A stretch of DNA of 64,000 bases from Bacteroidales bacterium (GCA_017443465.1 JAFRXO010000073.1:1-64000), one strand, 5' to 3'; positions 1 to 9,449 are shown, counted from the first letter of the stretch. The notes: generated by a model not told the origin, from the letters alone. Numbers and translations: made by a program.

Positions 1-29
1 CGGAAGGTGTGGCTGGAACACCTCCTTTT
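1..29 (+). rRNA. 16S rRNA, 3' end only
   Basis: The window opens with the last bases of a small-subunit rRNA. The segment GGCTGGAACACCTCCTTT carries the conserved helix-45 flank and the anti-Shine-Dalgarno core CACCTCC, in the form typical of Bacteroidota. The rest of the gene lies upstream of the window. The 3' boundary is approximate. Confidence 0.93.
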
Positions 30-105
30 TGGAGACCGTTCCGTCTGAAAGAGAGAAGGAGCTCTACTGTGCTTCTCTTGTATTTTTCTCCCGATTTTTA
101 TATAT

Positions 106-179
106 AGTCCTGTAGCTCAGTTGGTTAGAGCACCACACTGATAATGTGGGGGTCCGCAGTTCAAGTCTGCGCAGGACTA
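106..179 (+). tRNA. tRNA-Ile (GAT anticodon)
   Basis: A 74-nt cloverleaf with a 7-bp acceptor stem (106-112 with 172-178), D arm GCTCAGTTGGTTAGAGC, anticodon loop CTGATAA reading GAT, and T loop TTCAAGT. It sits in the usual 16S spacer position, before tRNA-Ala. CCA is not encoded. Confidence 0.96.
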
Positions 180-186
180 CTCCTAT

Positions 187-259
187 GGGGGTATAGCTCA
201 GTTGGTAGAGCACCTGCTTTGCAAGCAGGGGGTCAAGAGTTCGAATCTCTTTATCTCCA
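187..259 (+). tRNA. tRNA-Ala (TGC anticodon)
   Basis: A 73-nt cloverleaf with anticodon loop TTTGCAA reading TGC. The third acceptor pair is G189 with T256, the G3-U70 wobble that identifies alanine tRNAs. It is 7 nt downstream of tRNA-Ile, the normal order in bacterial 16S-23S spacers. No 23S sequence follows it. Confidence 0.96.
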
Positions 260-266
260 CTCTGAT

Positions 267-300
267 AATGAAGCACTTGCGGAAACGCAGGTGCTTCATT
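267..300 (+). terminator. Hairpin terminator after tRNA-Ala
   Basis: A 15-bp stem (267-281 with 286-300, one G-T wobble) closed by a GAAA tetraloop and followed by a short T run within ATTTTG. It ends the 16S-Ile-Ala transcript. The stop codon of the convergent M64 peptidase gene (296-298) is inside the stem, so it may act in both directions. Confidence 0.75.
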
Positions 301-1657
301 TTGTATAGAATGACACCGTGCGGCGGATTGCACGGGTACAGACTGGGCAGAAATCCTCGCATTCGTTGATTTTCATCCTGCATTCCTGTACAGGGCGGTA
401 AACACCTTTAGAAAGATATCCGCCCCCTTCATAGACGCCGAGCTTTCCGTTAAGCCTTTTCCGTGTCTCCTCCGGAAGTGTATTCCAGATTTTCCTGACA
501 TCCCGGGTTTTCTCTATGCTGTCCGGGGGAGTCGGGACCGGAGTGCCTTCCGGAAGCATGTCCGCCCATTTTGAGGCGAAGTCAGCCAGAGTTGTCAGGT
601 TGGGCTCCCAGGGCTCTTTTTCAGGGACATACATAGGATCATATCCGTCGTCGTAGTAATATTCGTCTCCCAGTCCGGCGAAGGAATGCCCGAATTCGTG
701 GACCAGCACCTTGGGGAAGGTGGGATGGTCGGCGGAGCATGTGAGGATGGAATTGTAAATCCCGCCTCCTCCATAGACAGCGGTATTGGACAGGACGAGG
801 ATATGCTCGAACGGGACCCCGGCCAGGGCATCATATACTGCCTTCATGCTGCCTGCAGTGAGGTATCTCGCCGAATAGAATGTGTCGAAATGGCATTTGA
901 GCAGGGTGTTTTTCCATATGCCTTCGTGCGGTATGCTCACCCCGGATTCTTTCGACACGGCTGCGACGGCCACAATGTTGAAATTCCCTTTCAATGTGGT
1001 GAAAGGCTCATGTGCGGTAAGGGCTTCCACCGCCCTTGCAGCGTCTGAGAAGAATTTGGCAGTGTCCTGGGCCGCATATCCATCGCCGACTATGGCAAGG
1101 TCGATGCATTCGGAAGGCTCTCCGTTCTTGAGGATATACCTATGGGTGAAGCCGTTATCCGGTACCGGACGGATGATGATATCCGCCGGGTCTATTGGGT
1201 GTGTAAGGGTGGTTGTGACATTGCCCCTGATGTCATATAAGGACACCCTGATATTTATTTTCCTTCGGGGAAAGGGGACCTGGAAGCATTCCTCGAAAGC
1301 CTTATCGGTGAGGGTGGCTTCCTCCTGAGAGAGCCATTCCTGGAAAAGTGTAGAGAAGGAGTTGACGTAGAGTACTTTCCCGGTTTCCGGGTCAAGGACT
1401 TCCAGTCTTCCGTTCCCGTCCAGGCACACAGTGTCGAGAGAGTGTCTCCTGCCTGCCCATATGCCTCCGGAAAGGGCTTCGCAGAAGTGTATCTGCTGCC
1501 TCTTGGCATTCCCCGCAAACACGTAGTCCAGCCTCAATGTCTTGTTTTCGAAGTCTTTGTCAAAGCCAATGACGCCTTTTTCGGAATCCTGGGCCGCGGC
1601 TCCTATGGCGGAGACGGCCAGTATGATAATCGGGAGGAGTGTTTTCCGGATGTCCAT
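296..1657 (-). CDS. Secreted M64 family (IgA peptidase-like) metallopeptidase
   Basis: A 453-residue exported zinc peptidase. Residues 1-22 form a signal peptide ending in AAAQ. A beta-rich N-terminal domain precedes the catalytic domain, which begins near IDLAIVGDGY (185-194). The zinc site is HEFGHSFAGLGDE at 320-332, with H320, E321 and H324 as the HExxH core and D331 as the likely third ligand, as in peptidase family M64. Four cysteines in the C-terminal 40 residues could form disulfides. The start ATG at 1657 is preceded by CAT. A weak TAnnTTTA box is at 687-694 relative to position 1000 onward (1687-1694, minus strand). The gene converges on the rRNA fragment and overlaps its terminator. 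The natural substrate is unknown; Bacteroidota carry many M64 paralogues. Confidence 0.88.
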   Translation of the reverse strand: MDIRKTLLPIIILAVSAIGAAAQDSEKGVIGFDKDFENKTLRLDYVFAGNAKRQQIHFCEALSGGIWAGRRHSLDTVCLDGNGRLEVLDPETGKVLYVNSFSTLFQEWLSQEEATLTDKAFEECFQVPFPRRKINIRVSLYDIRGNVTTTLTHPIDPADIIIRPVPDNGFTHRYILKNGEPSECIDLAIVGDGYAAQDTAKFFSDAARAVEALTAHEPFTTLKGNFNIVAVAAVSKESGVSIPHEGIWKNTLLKCHFDTFYSARYLTAGSMKAVYDALAGVPFEHILVLSNTAVYGGGGIYNSILTCSADHPTFPKVLVHEFGHSFAGLGDEYYYDDGYDPMYVPEKEPWEPNLTTLADFASKWADMLPEGTPVPTPPDSIEKTRDVRKIWNTLPEETRKRLNGKLGVYEGGGYLSKGVYRPVQECRMKINECEDFCPVCTRAIRRTVSFYTK

Positions 1658-1750
1658 ATGAATAGTCTTTAGTCTGAACCCATTCGTAAAGATAGGTATT
1701 TTCCCTGAAAGTTACTGTCGTGCAGAATGGGCCGCTCTGTCATAGATTAT

Positions 1751-1781
1751 TTTGAAAATAGGAACAATTCTAATACATTTG
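1751..1781 (+). promoter_or_regulatory. Promoter of the GH-A lipoprotein gene
   Basis: A -33 box TTTG at 1751-1754 and a -7 box TACATTTG at 1774-1781 are separated by exactly 19 bp, a full match to the Bacteroidota consensus. Transcription should start near 1787, giving a leader of roughly 57 nt. Confidence 0.8.
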
Positions 1782-1843
1782 GGAAGCGGCATCAGAACAG
1801 AAGTCCGCAATCAGCAGTTATCGATCTTTAAGGCATTATCTTT

Positions 1844-3277
1844 ATGTCACTCAAACAATTGATCCCATATGTGGCGGCTATGGCCGTGCTTGTTTCCTGC
1901 GGAAGGACGATTGAACCGAATCCTTCGGTCACCCAGGGCGAGACCGGGCTGGAATGCATAGGCGTGCTGGCCCCTAAAACCCTTGCGGAAGTCCACAATG
2001 ACCTCACTATCGGATGCGAGACCCTGGACAGGGACTATGCTGATTACCACAAGTACAAGGAATATCTCGCTGCGCTCGGCATAAGGAAGATACGCCTCCA
2101 GGCCGGCTGGGCGAAAACCGAGACTGTCAAAGGGGAGTACGACTTCGCCTGGCTTGACAGCATCATAGACGATGCCGTTTCCCGCGGGATGGAGCCCTGG
2201 GTGGAAACCTCATATGGCAATCCTATCTACGAGGGAGGCGGCACGAAATACCTCGCTGGCGGGTGGCCGACCTCTCCGGAGGCAATAGAGGCATGGGACA
2301 AATGGGTCGAGGCAATGGCTGTCCGCTACAAGGGAAAAGTGCATGAATGGGAAATCTGGAATGAGCCGGACATCAATAAGGAACAGTTCAAAGACACCCT
2401 GAGCCTGATCGACCTTCAGGTCCGTACGGCAGAGATCATAAAGAAAGTGGACCCCGAGGCGAAGATAGCTGCTTTTGCCTGGGCCGGGTTCCGCGGTCCG
2501 TACCTCGACCGCTGTCTGGAAATCATGAAAAGCCAGGGGAAACTGGACCTGTTCGAATGGATTTCCTACCATTTCTATTCTCTTCGCCCGGAGGGAATGT
2601 ACGGGAACGTAGGAAAAATGCAGGCCATCCTGGATAAGTACACTGACCGGATAATCCTCCGTCAGGGAGAGACCGGAGCTCCTTCGAAAGGACATCTTGG
2701 AGGGGCACTGAGCAATTATGACTGGACGGAGATTTCGCAGGGCAAGTGGGCGCTGCGGAGGATGCTTACCGACAAGGCGAAAGGCATCCCGACAACGATT
2801 TTCTGCATCAGCGACATGAACTATTTCAAAGACAAGGACCATATATCCACGAAGAACGTAAAGGGACTCCTGGAGACAGACGATGACAACAATGTAATCC
2901 GCCCGAAAGAAGCTTATTTCGCCGTTCAGAACCTGGTCTCTGTCTGGGACTGTATGGAAAGGCCTGTCCCTGCAGACAACATCCAGGTAGAGACGGACGG
3001 ATCACGCTCTGTATATGAATTCCAGAATGCCGGCAGCAAGAATGTCTCATTCATCATATGGGATGACTCCGCCGCACCGGGCGATAATGTGACGGCAAGC
3101 CTCGAGAAAGTCACGGTGAAAGGCGCCTCCTTCAAGAACCCCGTCTGCGTTGACATCCGTACCGGAAACGTCTATAAGACAGACTGCTCCAAAAGTGGCG
3201 GTGGCTGGGTCTTCAATGTCCCGGTCTATGATTCGCCGGTCCTTGTCATAGATAAAGGGCAGCTTAAGCTGAAATAA
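1844..3277 (+). CDS. Clan GH-A glycoside hydrolase, lipoprotein (GH39-like)
   Basis: A 477-residue predicted lipoprotein with lipobox LVSC (Cys19), so probably anchored to a membrane and facing the periplasm or cell surface. The TIM barrel spans about residues 60-360. The acid/base glutamate is E174 in WEIWNEPD and the nucleophile is probably E276 in RQGETGAP, the spacing seen in retaining clan GH-A enzymes such as GH39, GH51 and GH5. A small beta domain occupies the last 100 residues. The family cannot be fixed by eye, so the substrate is open; a beta-xylosidase or related activity is possible. It has its own strong promoter and a hairpin at 3279-3301 behind it, so it is probably monocistronic. 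Confidence 0.75.
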   Translation: MSLKQLIPYVAAMAVLVSCGRTIEPNPSVTQGETGLECIGVLAPKTLAEVHNDLTIGCETLDRDYADYHKYKEYLAALGIRKIRLQAGWAKTETVKGEYDFAWLDSIIDDAVSRGMEPWVETSYGNPIYEGGGTKYLAGGWPTSPEAIEAWDKWVEAMAVRYKGKVHEWEIWNEPDINKEQFKDTLSLIDLQVRTAEIIKKVDPEAKIAAFAWAGFRGPYLDRCLEIMKSQGKLDLFEWISYHFYSLRPEGMYGNVGKMQAILDKYTDRIILRQGETGAPSKGHLGGALSNYDWTEISQGKWALRRMLTDKAKGIPTTIFCISDMNYFKDKDHISTKNVKGLLETDDDNNVIRPKEAYFAVQNLVSVWDCMERPVPADNIQVETDGSRSVYEFQNAGSKNVSFIIWDDSAAPGDNVTASLEKVTVKGASFKNPVCVDIRTGNVYKTDCSKSGGGWVFNVPVYDSPVLVIDKGQLKLK

Positions 3278-3278
3278 C

Positions 3279-3315
3279 CTCCTGCTTGTCAATTCAGGAG
3301 GAATTGCTATTTTTG
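3279..3315 (+). promoter_or_regulatory. Hairpin overlapping the promoter of the M48 protease gene
   Basis: A 7-bp inverted repeat (CCTCCTG at 3279-3285, CAGGAGG at 3295-3301) directly follows the previous stop codon and may terminate that transcript. The next promoter starts inside its loop: -33 TTG at 3286-3288, a 19-bp spacer, and -7 box TATTTTTG at 3308-3315. The leader would be about 20 nt. Confidence 0.6.
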
Positions 3316-3340
3316 CTGCCAGACTATAACCTCTTTCAAG

Positions 3341-4153
3341 ATGAAAGCTATAAAATATGCACATGCAGTCGCTTTGGCGCTGACTATCGCTACCGGAATG
3401 CTTCTTTCCGGGTGTTCTACTGTAGCCCTTACCGGCAGGAGACAGCTCATGCTGGTCTCGGATGCCGATGTCCTTAGCCTGAGTTCTTCCAGCTATAAGG
3501 AATATATGGCTACTGCCAAACCGTCAACAAACAAGACCAATACTGCTATGGTCACCCGCTGTGGAAAGCGTCTCGCAGCCGCCGTGGAGACCTATCTAAG
3601 GAATAACGGCCTGGAGTCAGAGATCAAGAACCTTCAGTGGGAATTCAACCTGGTCCAGGACAAGAGCGCGAACGCATTCTGCATGCCCGGAGGCAAGATC
3701 GTGGTGTACGAAGGAATACTTCCCATCACCCAGGATGAGGCTTCCCTGGCCATAGTCCTCGGCCATGAGATCGCCCATGCAGTTGCGAAGCATTCCGCAG
3801 AAAGGATGAGCCAGCAGCTCCTCGCCCAATATGGCGCCCAGGCTGTCAGCATCGCCACTATGGGTAAAAGCGCAGCCACTCAGGAACTCGCCCAGACGGT
3901 ATTCGGACTGGGAGCCAATTACGGTGTCCTGATGCCCTTCTCCCGCAGGGACGAGAGTGAGGCCGATTACATGGGACTTATCTTCGCCGCAATGGCAGGG
4001 TATGACCCGTCAGTAGCCGTTACTTTCTGGCAGAGGATGGCTGCAGGAGGGGAGTCGGTCCCTGAATTCTTCAGCGACCACCCGTCCAACGCCAGGAGGA
4101 TCAGCGACATCAAGAAGCATCTCCCCGAGGCGATGCAGTACTACAAGAAGTAA
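3341..4153 (+). CDS. M48 family metalloprotease lipoprotein
   Basis: A 270-residue lipoprotein with lipobox LLSGC (Cys25). The zinc-binding HEIAH is at 142-146, and the third ligand is probably E205 in ESEADYMG. The compact size and absence of transmembrane helices match the LoiP/YcaL and BepA-type periplasmic M48 proteases involved in outer-membrane quality control. The conserved phrase NAFCMPGGKIVVYEG (110-124) precedes the catalytic helix. Its stop is one base from the stop of the convergent GH29 gene, so the two transcripts must overlap. Confidence 0.88.
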   Translation: MKAIKYAHAVALALTIATGMLLSGCSTVALTGRRQLMLVSDADVLSLSSSSYKEYMATAKPSTNKTNTAMVTRCGKRLAAAVETYLRNNGLESEIKNLQWEFNLVQDKSANAFCMPGGKIVVYEGILPITQDEASLAIVLGHEIAHAVAKHSAERMSQQLLAQYGAQAVSIATMGKSAATQELAQTVFGLGANYGVLMPFSRRDESEADYMGLIFAAMAGYDPSVAVTFWQRMAAGGESVPEFFSDHPSNARRISDIKKHLPEAMQYYKK

Positions 4154-4154
4154 T

Positions 4155-5501
4155 TTACTTCAACTCCAGAGTAACGACGTAGTCAGGAGTATCCAGACCC
4201 GTAGCCGGGACGTCTATCGTAACGAAGCCGTCTTTGGATGCCTTGTACGTAAGGGCCTTCCCGGATTTGAATTCGGTCACCGACGCAAGCTTCTCGCTGA
4301 AGGGGAGCATCAGCCGGCGGCCGTTTCCATTTGAGGGCAGGGCATCCGGATTGAGTATATGCAGGAATATCTTTCCGGCAGTGCGCGTCGTTACGCCCCA
4401 CGGCTGCACAGGAATGGAAGTCGAAGTCGTACCGTTTATGGTAGGAGCATATGTTTTCATCCACGCACCGAGGCCTTTGAGTCTCTCGAGTGCCTCTACG
4501 GGAAGTTTTCCGTCCGGGCGGGGGCCTATGTTCAGGAGGAGGTTGGAGCTCTTGGAAGCAGAACGCACCAGCAGGCGGATTATCTCATCCAGGCTCTTGT
4601 AGTTCTTGTCGCTGATGTTGTAACCCCATGCGCGGTTCATTGTGATACATGCCTCGAGCGGAAGCCTGCCGATGGCCTGCCCGGAGAGTCCGGCGGTGTT
4701 CTCGCCGGGAAGATCCTGCTCGAACATCTGGAAATCTTCGCCGGGAAGCGGGGAAATATGGTGGTTGTTCCCGATGAGGCAGTCAGGCTTTATAGAGTGG
4801 ATGTACTCGTAGAACTCGGGCATCCTCCAGTTGAAGGTCGGTTCCTTCTTGTCCCAGTAGCCGTCAAACCACAGGGCTCCTACGGGATAGTTGGTCAGGA
4901 GTTCCTTCACCTGGACCTTCATGAAATCGAAATAGGAATTGTAATCCTGCTTGTCAGTGGGCCTTCCGGTAGTCAGTCCGGTCCTGCCGAGGGGATAGTC
5001 AAGCCTGTGCCAGTCGAGTATTGAGTAGTAGGCATAGAAGCGGAGTCCTTCGTCCACGCAGGCATTCGAAAGCTCCCCGAGGATGTCCCTCTTGAATGGG
5101 GTTCCGTCCACTATGTTGTAGTCGGAGGTCGAAGTCTTGAACATTGAGAAACCGTCATGATGGCGGGAGGTCAGGGTGACATATGACGCTCCTGCTTCCT
5201 TGAATGCCTTGGCCCATTCCGAGGCGTCGAACTTGGAGGGATAGAATCCGGAAGCGGCGTTTACGTACTCCGAATCCAGAAGCTTTCCGTTATTCAGATA
5301 CCATTCGCCCTGGGCGAACATGCTGTAGATACCCCAGTGGAGGAAGATTCCCAGCCTGCCGTTCTCGAATTGGGCCCTGGCCTCGAGATTCTCCTTGGTC
5401 GGGGTGTAATTGGCAGGGGTGACGACCTGTGCCGTTGCGGAGATCCCGCCCAACATCAGGACAATACTGATTGCTAAGATTGAAATAGAATTCTTCATCA
5501 T
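4155..5501 (-). CDS. Alpha-L-fucosidase, GH29
   Basis: A 448-residue exported enzyme with a signal peptide (about 1-24, ending ISATAQ). Family GH29 signatures are GIFLHWGIYS (51-60), the histidine pair in TSRHHDGF (111-118), and WFDGYW, whose D213 is the expected nucleophile. A short beta-sandwich forms the C terminus. It would release alpha-linked fucose from glycans in the periplasm or outside. It is the last gene of a leftward cluster (galE, GH95, flippase), 32 nt after the flippase stop, and sits near a second fucosidase family, GH95. Confidence 0.92.
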   Translation of the reverse strand: MMKNSISILAISIVLMLGGISATAQVVTPANYTPTKENLEARAQFENGRLGIFLHWGIYSMFAQGEWYLNNGKLLDSEYVNAASGFYPSKFDASEWAKAFKEAGASYVTLTSRHHDGFSMFKTSTSDYNIVDGTPFKRDILGELSNACVDEGLRFYAYYSILDWHRLDYPLGRTGLTTGRPTDKQDYNSYFDFMKVQVKELLTNYPVGALWFDGYWDKKEPTFNWRMPEFYEYIHSIKPDCLIGNNHHISPLPGEDFQMFEQDLPGENTAGLSGQAIGRLPLEACITMNRAWGYNISDKNYKSLDEIIRLLVRSASKSSNLLLNIGPRPDGKLPVEALERLKGLGAWMKTYAPTINGTTSTSIPVQPWGVTTRTAGKIFLHILNPDALPSNGNGRRLMLPFSEKLASVTEFKSGKALTYKASKDGFVTIDVPATGLDTPDYVVTLELK

Positions 5502-5533
5502 GATTCGGTTATTGATATGTCATTAATTATCGG

Positions 5534-7027
5534 TTATTTCCGGAAATACTTCCCGACTACGGGCAGTTCCGAAAGCGGGAGGTCGCGGCGCACTATTAGG
5601 GCGCAGAACGCGAGGATCAGAAGGGTGTTGATGCATATGGCCGGGGCGACTCCGAGATGCGCGTTCGACCACAGGATCCCGGCGAACAACACCGCGGCGG
5701 CGAACACATATATGGCCATATCCTTAATAGGATAGTCGATCGGATAGTACTTCTGTCCCACGAAATAGGAGAGCAGCATGGAAATGCCATAGCCTGCGAA
5801 TCCGCCCCAGGCGCATGCCATGTAACCGTATTTCGGGACGAAGATTATGTTGATGACTACCAACGCCAGGCAGCCGATGCCCGAGAAAATGGCGCCCCAT
5901 ATTGTCCTGTCAGTCAGTTTGTACCAGAAACTGAGGTTGAAATACACCCCCATCATCATCTCCGCCGCCATCACTATCGGGACCACGCGGAGACCATCCC
6001 AGTAATCCTTGCTGATGATATAGCGGAGGACATTCATGTAACCCATCACGCATATGAACGCCAGCAGGGTGAAAATCACGAAATATTTCATCCCTTTCGC
6101 ATATGTCTCCTTGCTATCCTTTTCCCTCGAACTGCCGAAGACGAAAGGTTCATATGCATACCGGAAAGCCTGGGTGATCAGAGCCATGATCATGGCGATT
6201 TTCACGGCGGAGCCATATATGCCCAGCTGGATGTTGGTGTCCTCTCCTGTGTAGATTTTCGGGAACAGGATCTTGTCTGCAGTCTGGTTCAGGTTTCCCG
6301 CAATTCCAAGCACCAGGATGGGCCAGCTGTAGGAGAGCATCCGTTTGCACAGATCCCTGTCGAAACCATTTCCCAGGCCTTTTATCTCTTTAGTCAAGAA
6401 GAATGTTATGACAGCGGTGCAGAACAGGTTGATATAGAAGATGTAACCTACGCCGACTTCTGGATTGTAAATTTTTCCCCACAGCGCGGGATTGCCTTTG
6501 TACAGGGCAGGGAGAAGGACGAAGAAGACCAGGTTGAGGATTATGCTCATGAATATGAACAGGAGCTTCAGGGCCGCGAACTTTATAGGTCGCTTCTGGT
6601 ACCGGAGATAGGAGAACAGGATGGCCTGGAAGGCATCCAGGGCTACGACAACAGCCATCACCCAGATGTAGGACGGGTGGTCATTATAGCCCATCCCCGT
6701 TGAAACCGGGCCTATGAATGCAAGTACAAGGGCGACGAAAAGCAGGGATGTGGTGCCGACCATCCTGAGTACAGTCGAATAGACCAGTTTCGGGTCTTCT
6801 CCATCCTTGTTGGCAAACCTGAAAAATGTGGTCTCCATCCCGTAGGTCAAGATGACAAAAGCGAGACCTGTGTAGGCGTAGATATTGGTATTAATCCCCA
6901 AAGCTCCGCTGGAAGCGGGGAAAATATATGTGTAGGCGACACCGAGGAGGTAATTCAGGAACCTCCCGATAATACTGCTCAGCCCGTATATGGCCGTATC
7001 CTTGGCCAGCGACTTGAAATTGGCCAT
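5534..7027 (-). CDS. Polysaccharide/lipid-linked oligosaccharide flippase, MOP superfamily
   Basis: A 497-residue integral membrane protein with about 14 predicted helices and no signal peptide. The N terminus (KDTAIYGLSSIIGRFLNYLLG) is typical of Wzx-like polysaccharide transporters of the MOP superfamily, which move lipid-linked sugars across the inner membrane. Its start ATG lies 10 nt behind the GH95 stop, so the two are cotranscribed. It is not surrounded by glycosyltransferases, which leaves its cargo unknown; the upstream galE supplies UDP-galactose. Confidence 0.82.
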   Translation of the reverse strand: MANFKSLAKDTAIYGLSSIIGRFLNYLLGVAYTYIFPASSGALGINTNIYAYTGLAFVILTYGMETTFFRFANKDGEDPKLVYSTVLRMVGTTSLLFVALVLAFIGPVSTGMGYNDHPSYIWVMAVVVALDAFQAILFSYLRYQKRPIKFAALKLLFIFMSIILNLVFFVLLPALYKGNPALWGKIYNPEVGVGYIFYINLFCTAVITFFLTKEIKGLGNGFDRDLCKRMLSYSWPILVLGIAGNLNQTADKILFPKIYTGEDTNIQLGIYGSAVKIAMIMALITQAFRYAYEPFVFGSSREKDSKETYAKGMKYFVIFTLLAFICVMGYMNVLRYIISKDYWDGLRVVPIVMAAEMMMGVYFNLSFWYKLTDRTIWGAIFSGIGCLALVVINIIFVPKYGYMACAWGGFAGYGISMLLSYFVGQKYYPIDYPIKDMAIYVFAAAVLFAGILWSNAHLGVAPAICINTLLILAFCALIVRRDLPLSELPVVGKYFRK

Positions 7028-7037
7028 ATGATGTCTT

Positions 7038-9449
7038 TTAAATGACCCGGAGTGTCTGTCCGCTGCGGAGCTTAACCTTGGTTGAGGTGCCGTTGCATAT
7101 GAGTGCGGTCCTGGTCTTCCTCGGAGAGATGTTGGTCACACTCAGGGACGTTACCTTGCCGTCAGCCCAGTCCATGTCGAGGGAAAGGCCGCCGCGGGCG
7201 CGTATGCCCTTGATGCTGCCGCTCTTCCATTGCTGCGGGACTGCCGGGAGGAGTTCGACCCTGTCGCAGGAAGACTGGACGAGCATTTCCATCACACCGG
7301 CGCATCCGCCGAAGTTGCCGTCGATCTGGAAGGGCGGATGTGCATCGAGGAGATTGGCATATGTGCCGCCTCCGTTGCTCATGTTTGTTCCGGAAGATGT
7401 GACATATGACAGGAGGTTCCTGTAGATCCGGTAGGCCTTCTCTGCGTTCTTCAGCCTCGCCCAGAGGTTGATCCTCCATCCGGTGCTCCATCCGGTGGAC
7501 CTGTCTCCCTTGATCTCAAGGCTCCTGACAGAAGCGGCAGCCAGCTCCGGTGTAGCTTCCGGAGTGATCTGATGGCCGGGATAGAGTCCGATCATATGTG
7601 ACTGGTGACGGTGCTGCGGGTCTTTGTCCTTCCAGTCATGGAACCATTCCAGGAGCTGACCCTGGGCCCCTATCTTGTAGGGATGGAGTTTCTTCAGGGT
7701 CCTGCGGACTTCGCGGCGGAACCTGCAGTCCTTCCCGAGCGCTTTAGAGGCGAGGGCGGCATCAGTGAGGCATTCCCTGATGATGGCGAGGTCTGCCGTA
7801 CCGCCGTAGAGAGTCGCTCCGCTGTAACCGGTTTCGGTGACATATGCATTCTCGGGCGAAGAACTCGGGGCCGTGATCAGTTCCCCGTCTTTTTCTATGA
7901 GCCAGTCGATGCAGAACTCAGCTGCTCCTTTCAGGAGGGGCCAGTTCTTCTTCAGCTGCTCCTTGTCATTGGTGAAAAGGTAATTCTCCCATATGTGTGT
8001 GGAGAGCCAGGCGCCGCCCATGTTCCAGTTGGCCCAGCGCGGGTCCCCGCTTCCGGCCCCGACCGGATTGCTCATTGCCCAGACGTCTGTGTTGTGAGCC
8101 AGGCTCCAGCCCCTCTCAATCCCGTAAAAGTCCCTGGATGAAACCTTTCCGTTCTTGGAGACATTCTCCAGGAAGGAGAAGAGTGCCAGGTTTTCAAGGT
8201 CCGCCAGTCCGGCTGGTCCGGCAGGCCAGTAGTTCTCTTCGAGATTGATGTTTACGGTGTAGTTGGAGTTCCAGGGCGGTGCAACGCTTTCATTCCACAG
8301 TCCCTGGAGGTTGGCCGGGATGCCGCGGGTTCGCGAGCAGGAGATCAGCAGGTAGCGTCCGAACTGGAAGTAAAGGGTCTCGAGTTCGGGGTTGTAATCG
8401 CCGTTGGCGTTATAGCGGGCCAGCTGTTCATCCGTAGGAAGGGAAGCGATCTCTTCCGATGTGGTCCCGAGGTCCAGGCTGAGCCTGTCAAAATAGCTCT
8501 TGTAGTCAGCGACATGGGAGGCGAGCATCTGCTGGGCTGTCTTTGCCGCTGCAGCGTCGATCCGTGCCCGCACATCAGCTTTGTAATCACGTCCTTCCTT
8601 TACCGGATCCTTGTCGAAACCGTTGAAACTGGTCACGTCGGCAACGAGGATCGTCACATTGTGGCATCCGGAAAGGGAGAGGCTTCCGTCCGGGTTGGCG
8701 GAAACGGTACCGTCCGCAGCCTCCACGTGGGCTATGGTTCGGAAGTGGATGCCCCTTTCGGGATCGTATTTGATGTCCGGCTCTCCTGCCGGAACGTGGT
8801 TCGTCGGATAGGACAGGTAGGCTGTGTAGCCGTCAACGGTGACTTCTTTCCCGCTGGATGAGACTTTATGGGGCTGTTCGGAATCCATCCTGACCACTGC
8901 ATCGATCGGAGCCTCCGATTTCAGGCATATGACCAGTACCGAGTCCGGAGCTGACACGAAGCAGTCCGTAGTGAAGAGGCCGCCTTCAAGCATATAGGAA
9001 TCATGGGCCGTAGCGTCGCTGATATCCAGCCACCTTTTGTACGCGGAGACCTCTTCATGTCCTTTGTATTCGATGAACAGGTTCCCCAGCGGCTGGTAAC
9101 GCTGGCTGTAATGCCCCTGGATGTTGCGGCTCAGTTTGTCGGCCTTCTCATAGTCCTCGTTGAAAAGGGCTTCACGCAGCTCGGGGAGGTGTTTCCAGGC
9201 ATTGATCCCGGTCTGTTCCTTCTCAGGCTCACCTGTCCAGAGGGTGATGTCGTTGAGGGAGAAGCGGCTGATAACGTTTCCGCCATATACCGTGGCACCC
9301 ATGCTGCCGTTCCCTATTACCATGGCCTCCTGGAATGAGGTGGCCGGGGCATTGTAATGAAGGGTGAGGGGACCGAATTCCCTTGCTCCTGCGGCCATGG
9401 AAAGGATCAGCAGGCATATGGCCGCAAATGTCTTGTAGATGAATCTCAT
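7038..9449 (-). CDS. GH95 family alpha-L-fucosidase (or alpha-L-galactosidase)
   Basis: A protein of 803 residues beginning MRFIYKTFAAICLL, a clear signal peptide. A longer reading with 29 extra residues is possible but would run through the end of galE. Family landmarks are ATSFQEAMVIGNGSMGATVYGG near the N terminus (cited here only by its core EAMVIGNGSMG), QGLWNE, and HRHQSHMIGLYPG in the (alpha/alpha)6 barrel. GH95 enzymes are inverting and cut alpha-1,2-fucose in host glycans, with some acting on L-galactose. The start overlaps the galE stop in ATGA, pointing to translational coupling. Confidence 0.92.
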   Translation of the reverse strand: MRFIYKTFAAICLLILSMAAGAREFGPLTLHYNAPATSFQEAMVIGNGSMGATVYGGNVISRFSLNDITLWTGEPEKEQTGINAWKHLPELREALFNEDYEKADKLSRNIQGHYSQRYQPLGNLFIEYKGHEEVSAYKRWLDISDATAHDSYMLEGGLFTTDCFVSAPDSVLVICLKSEAPIDAVVRMDSEQPHKVSSSGKEVTVDGYTAYLSYPTNHVPAGEPDIKYDPERGIHFRTIAHVEAADGTVSANPDGSLSLSGCHNVTILVADVTSFNGFDKDPVKEGRDYKADVRARIDAAAAKTAQQMLASHVADYKSYFDRLSLDLGTTSEEIASLPTDEQLARYNANGDYNPELETLYFQFGRYLLISCSRTRGIPANLQGLWNESVAPPWNSNYTVNINLEENYWPAGPAGLADLENLALFSFLENVSKNGKVSSRDFYGIERGWSLAHNTDVWAMSNPVGAGSGDPRWANWNMGGAWLSTHIWENYLFTNDKEQLKKNWPLLKGAAEFCIDWLIEKDGELITAPSSSPENAYVTETGYSGATLYGGTADLAIIRECLTDAALASKALGKDCRFRREVRRTLKKLHPYKIGAQGQLLEWFHDWKDKDPQHRHQSHMIGLYPGHQITPEATPELAAASVRSLEIKGDRSTGWSTGWRINLWARLKNAEKAYRIYRNLLSYVTSSGTNMSNGGGTYANLLDAHPPFQIDGNFGGCAGVMEMLVQSSCDRVELLPAVPQQWKSGSIKGIRARGGLSLDMDWADGKVTSLSVTNISPRKTRTALICNGTSTKVKLRSGQTLRVI

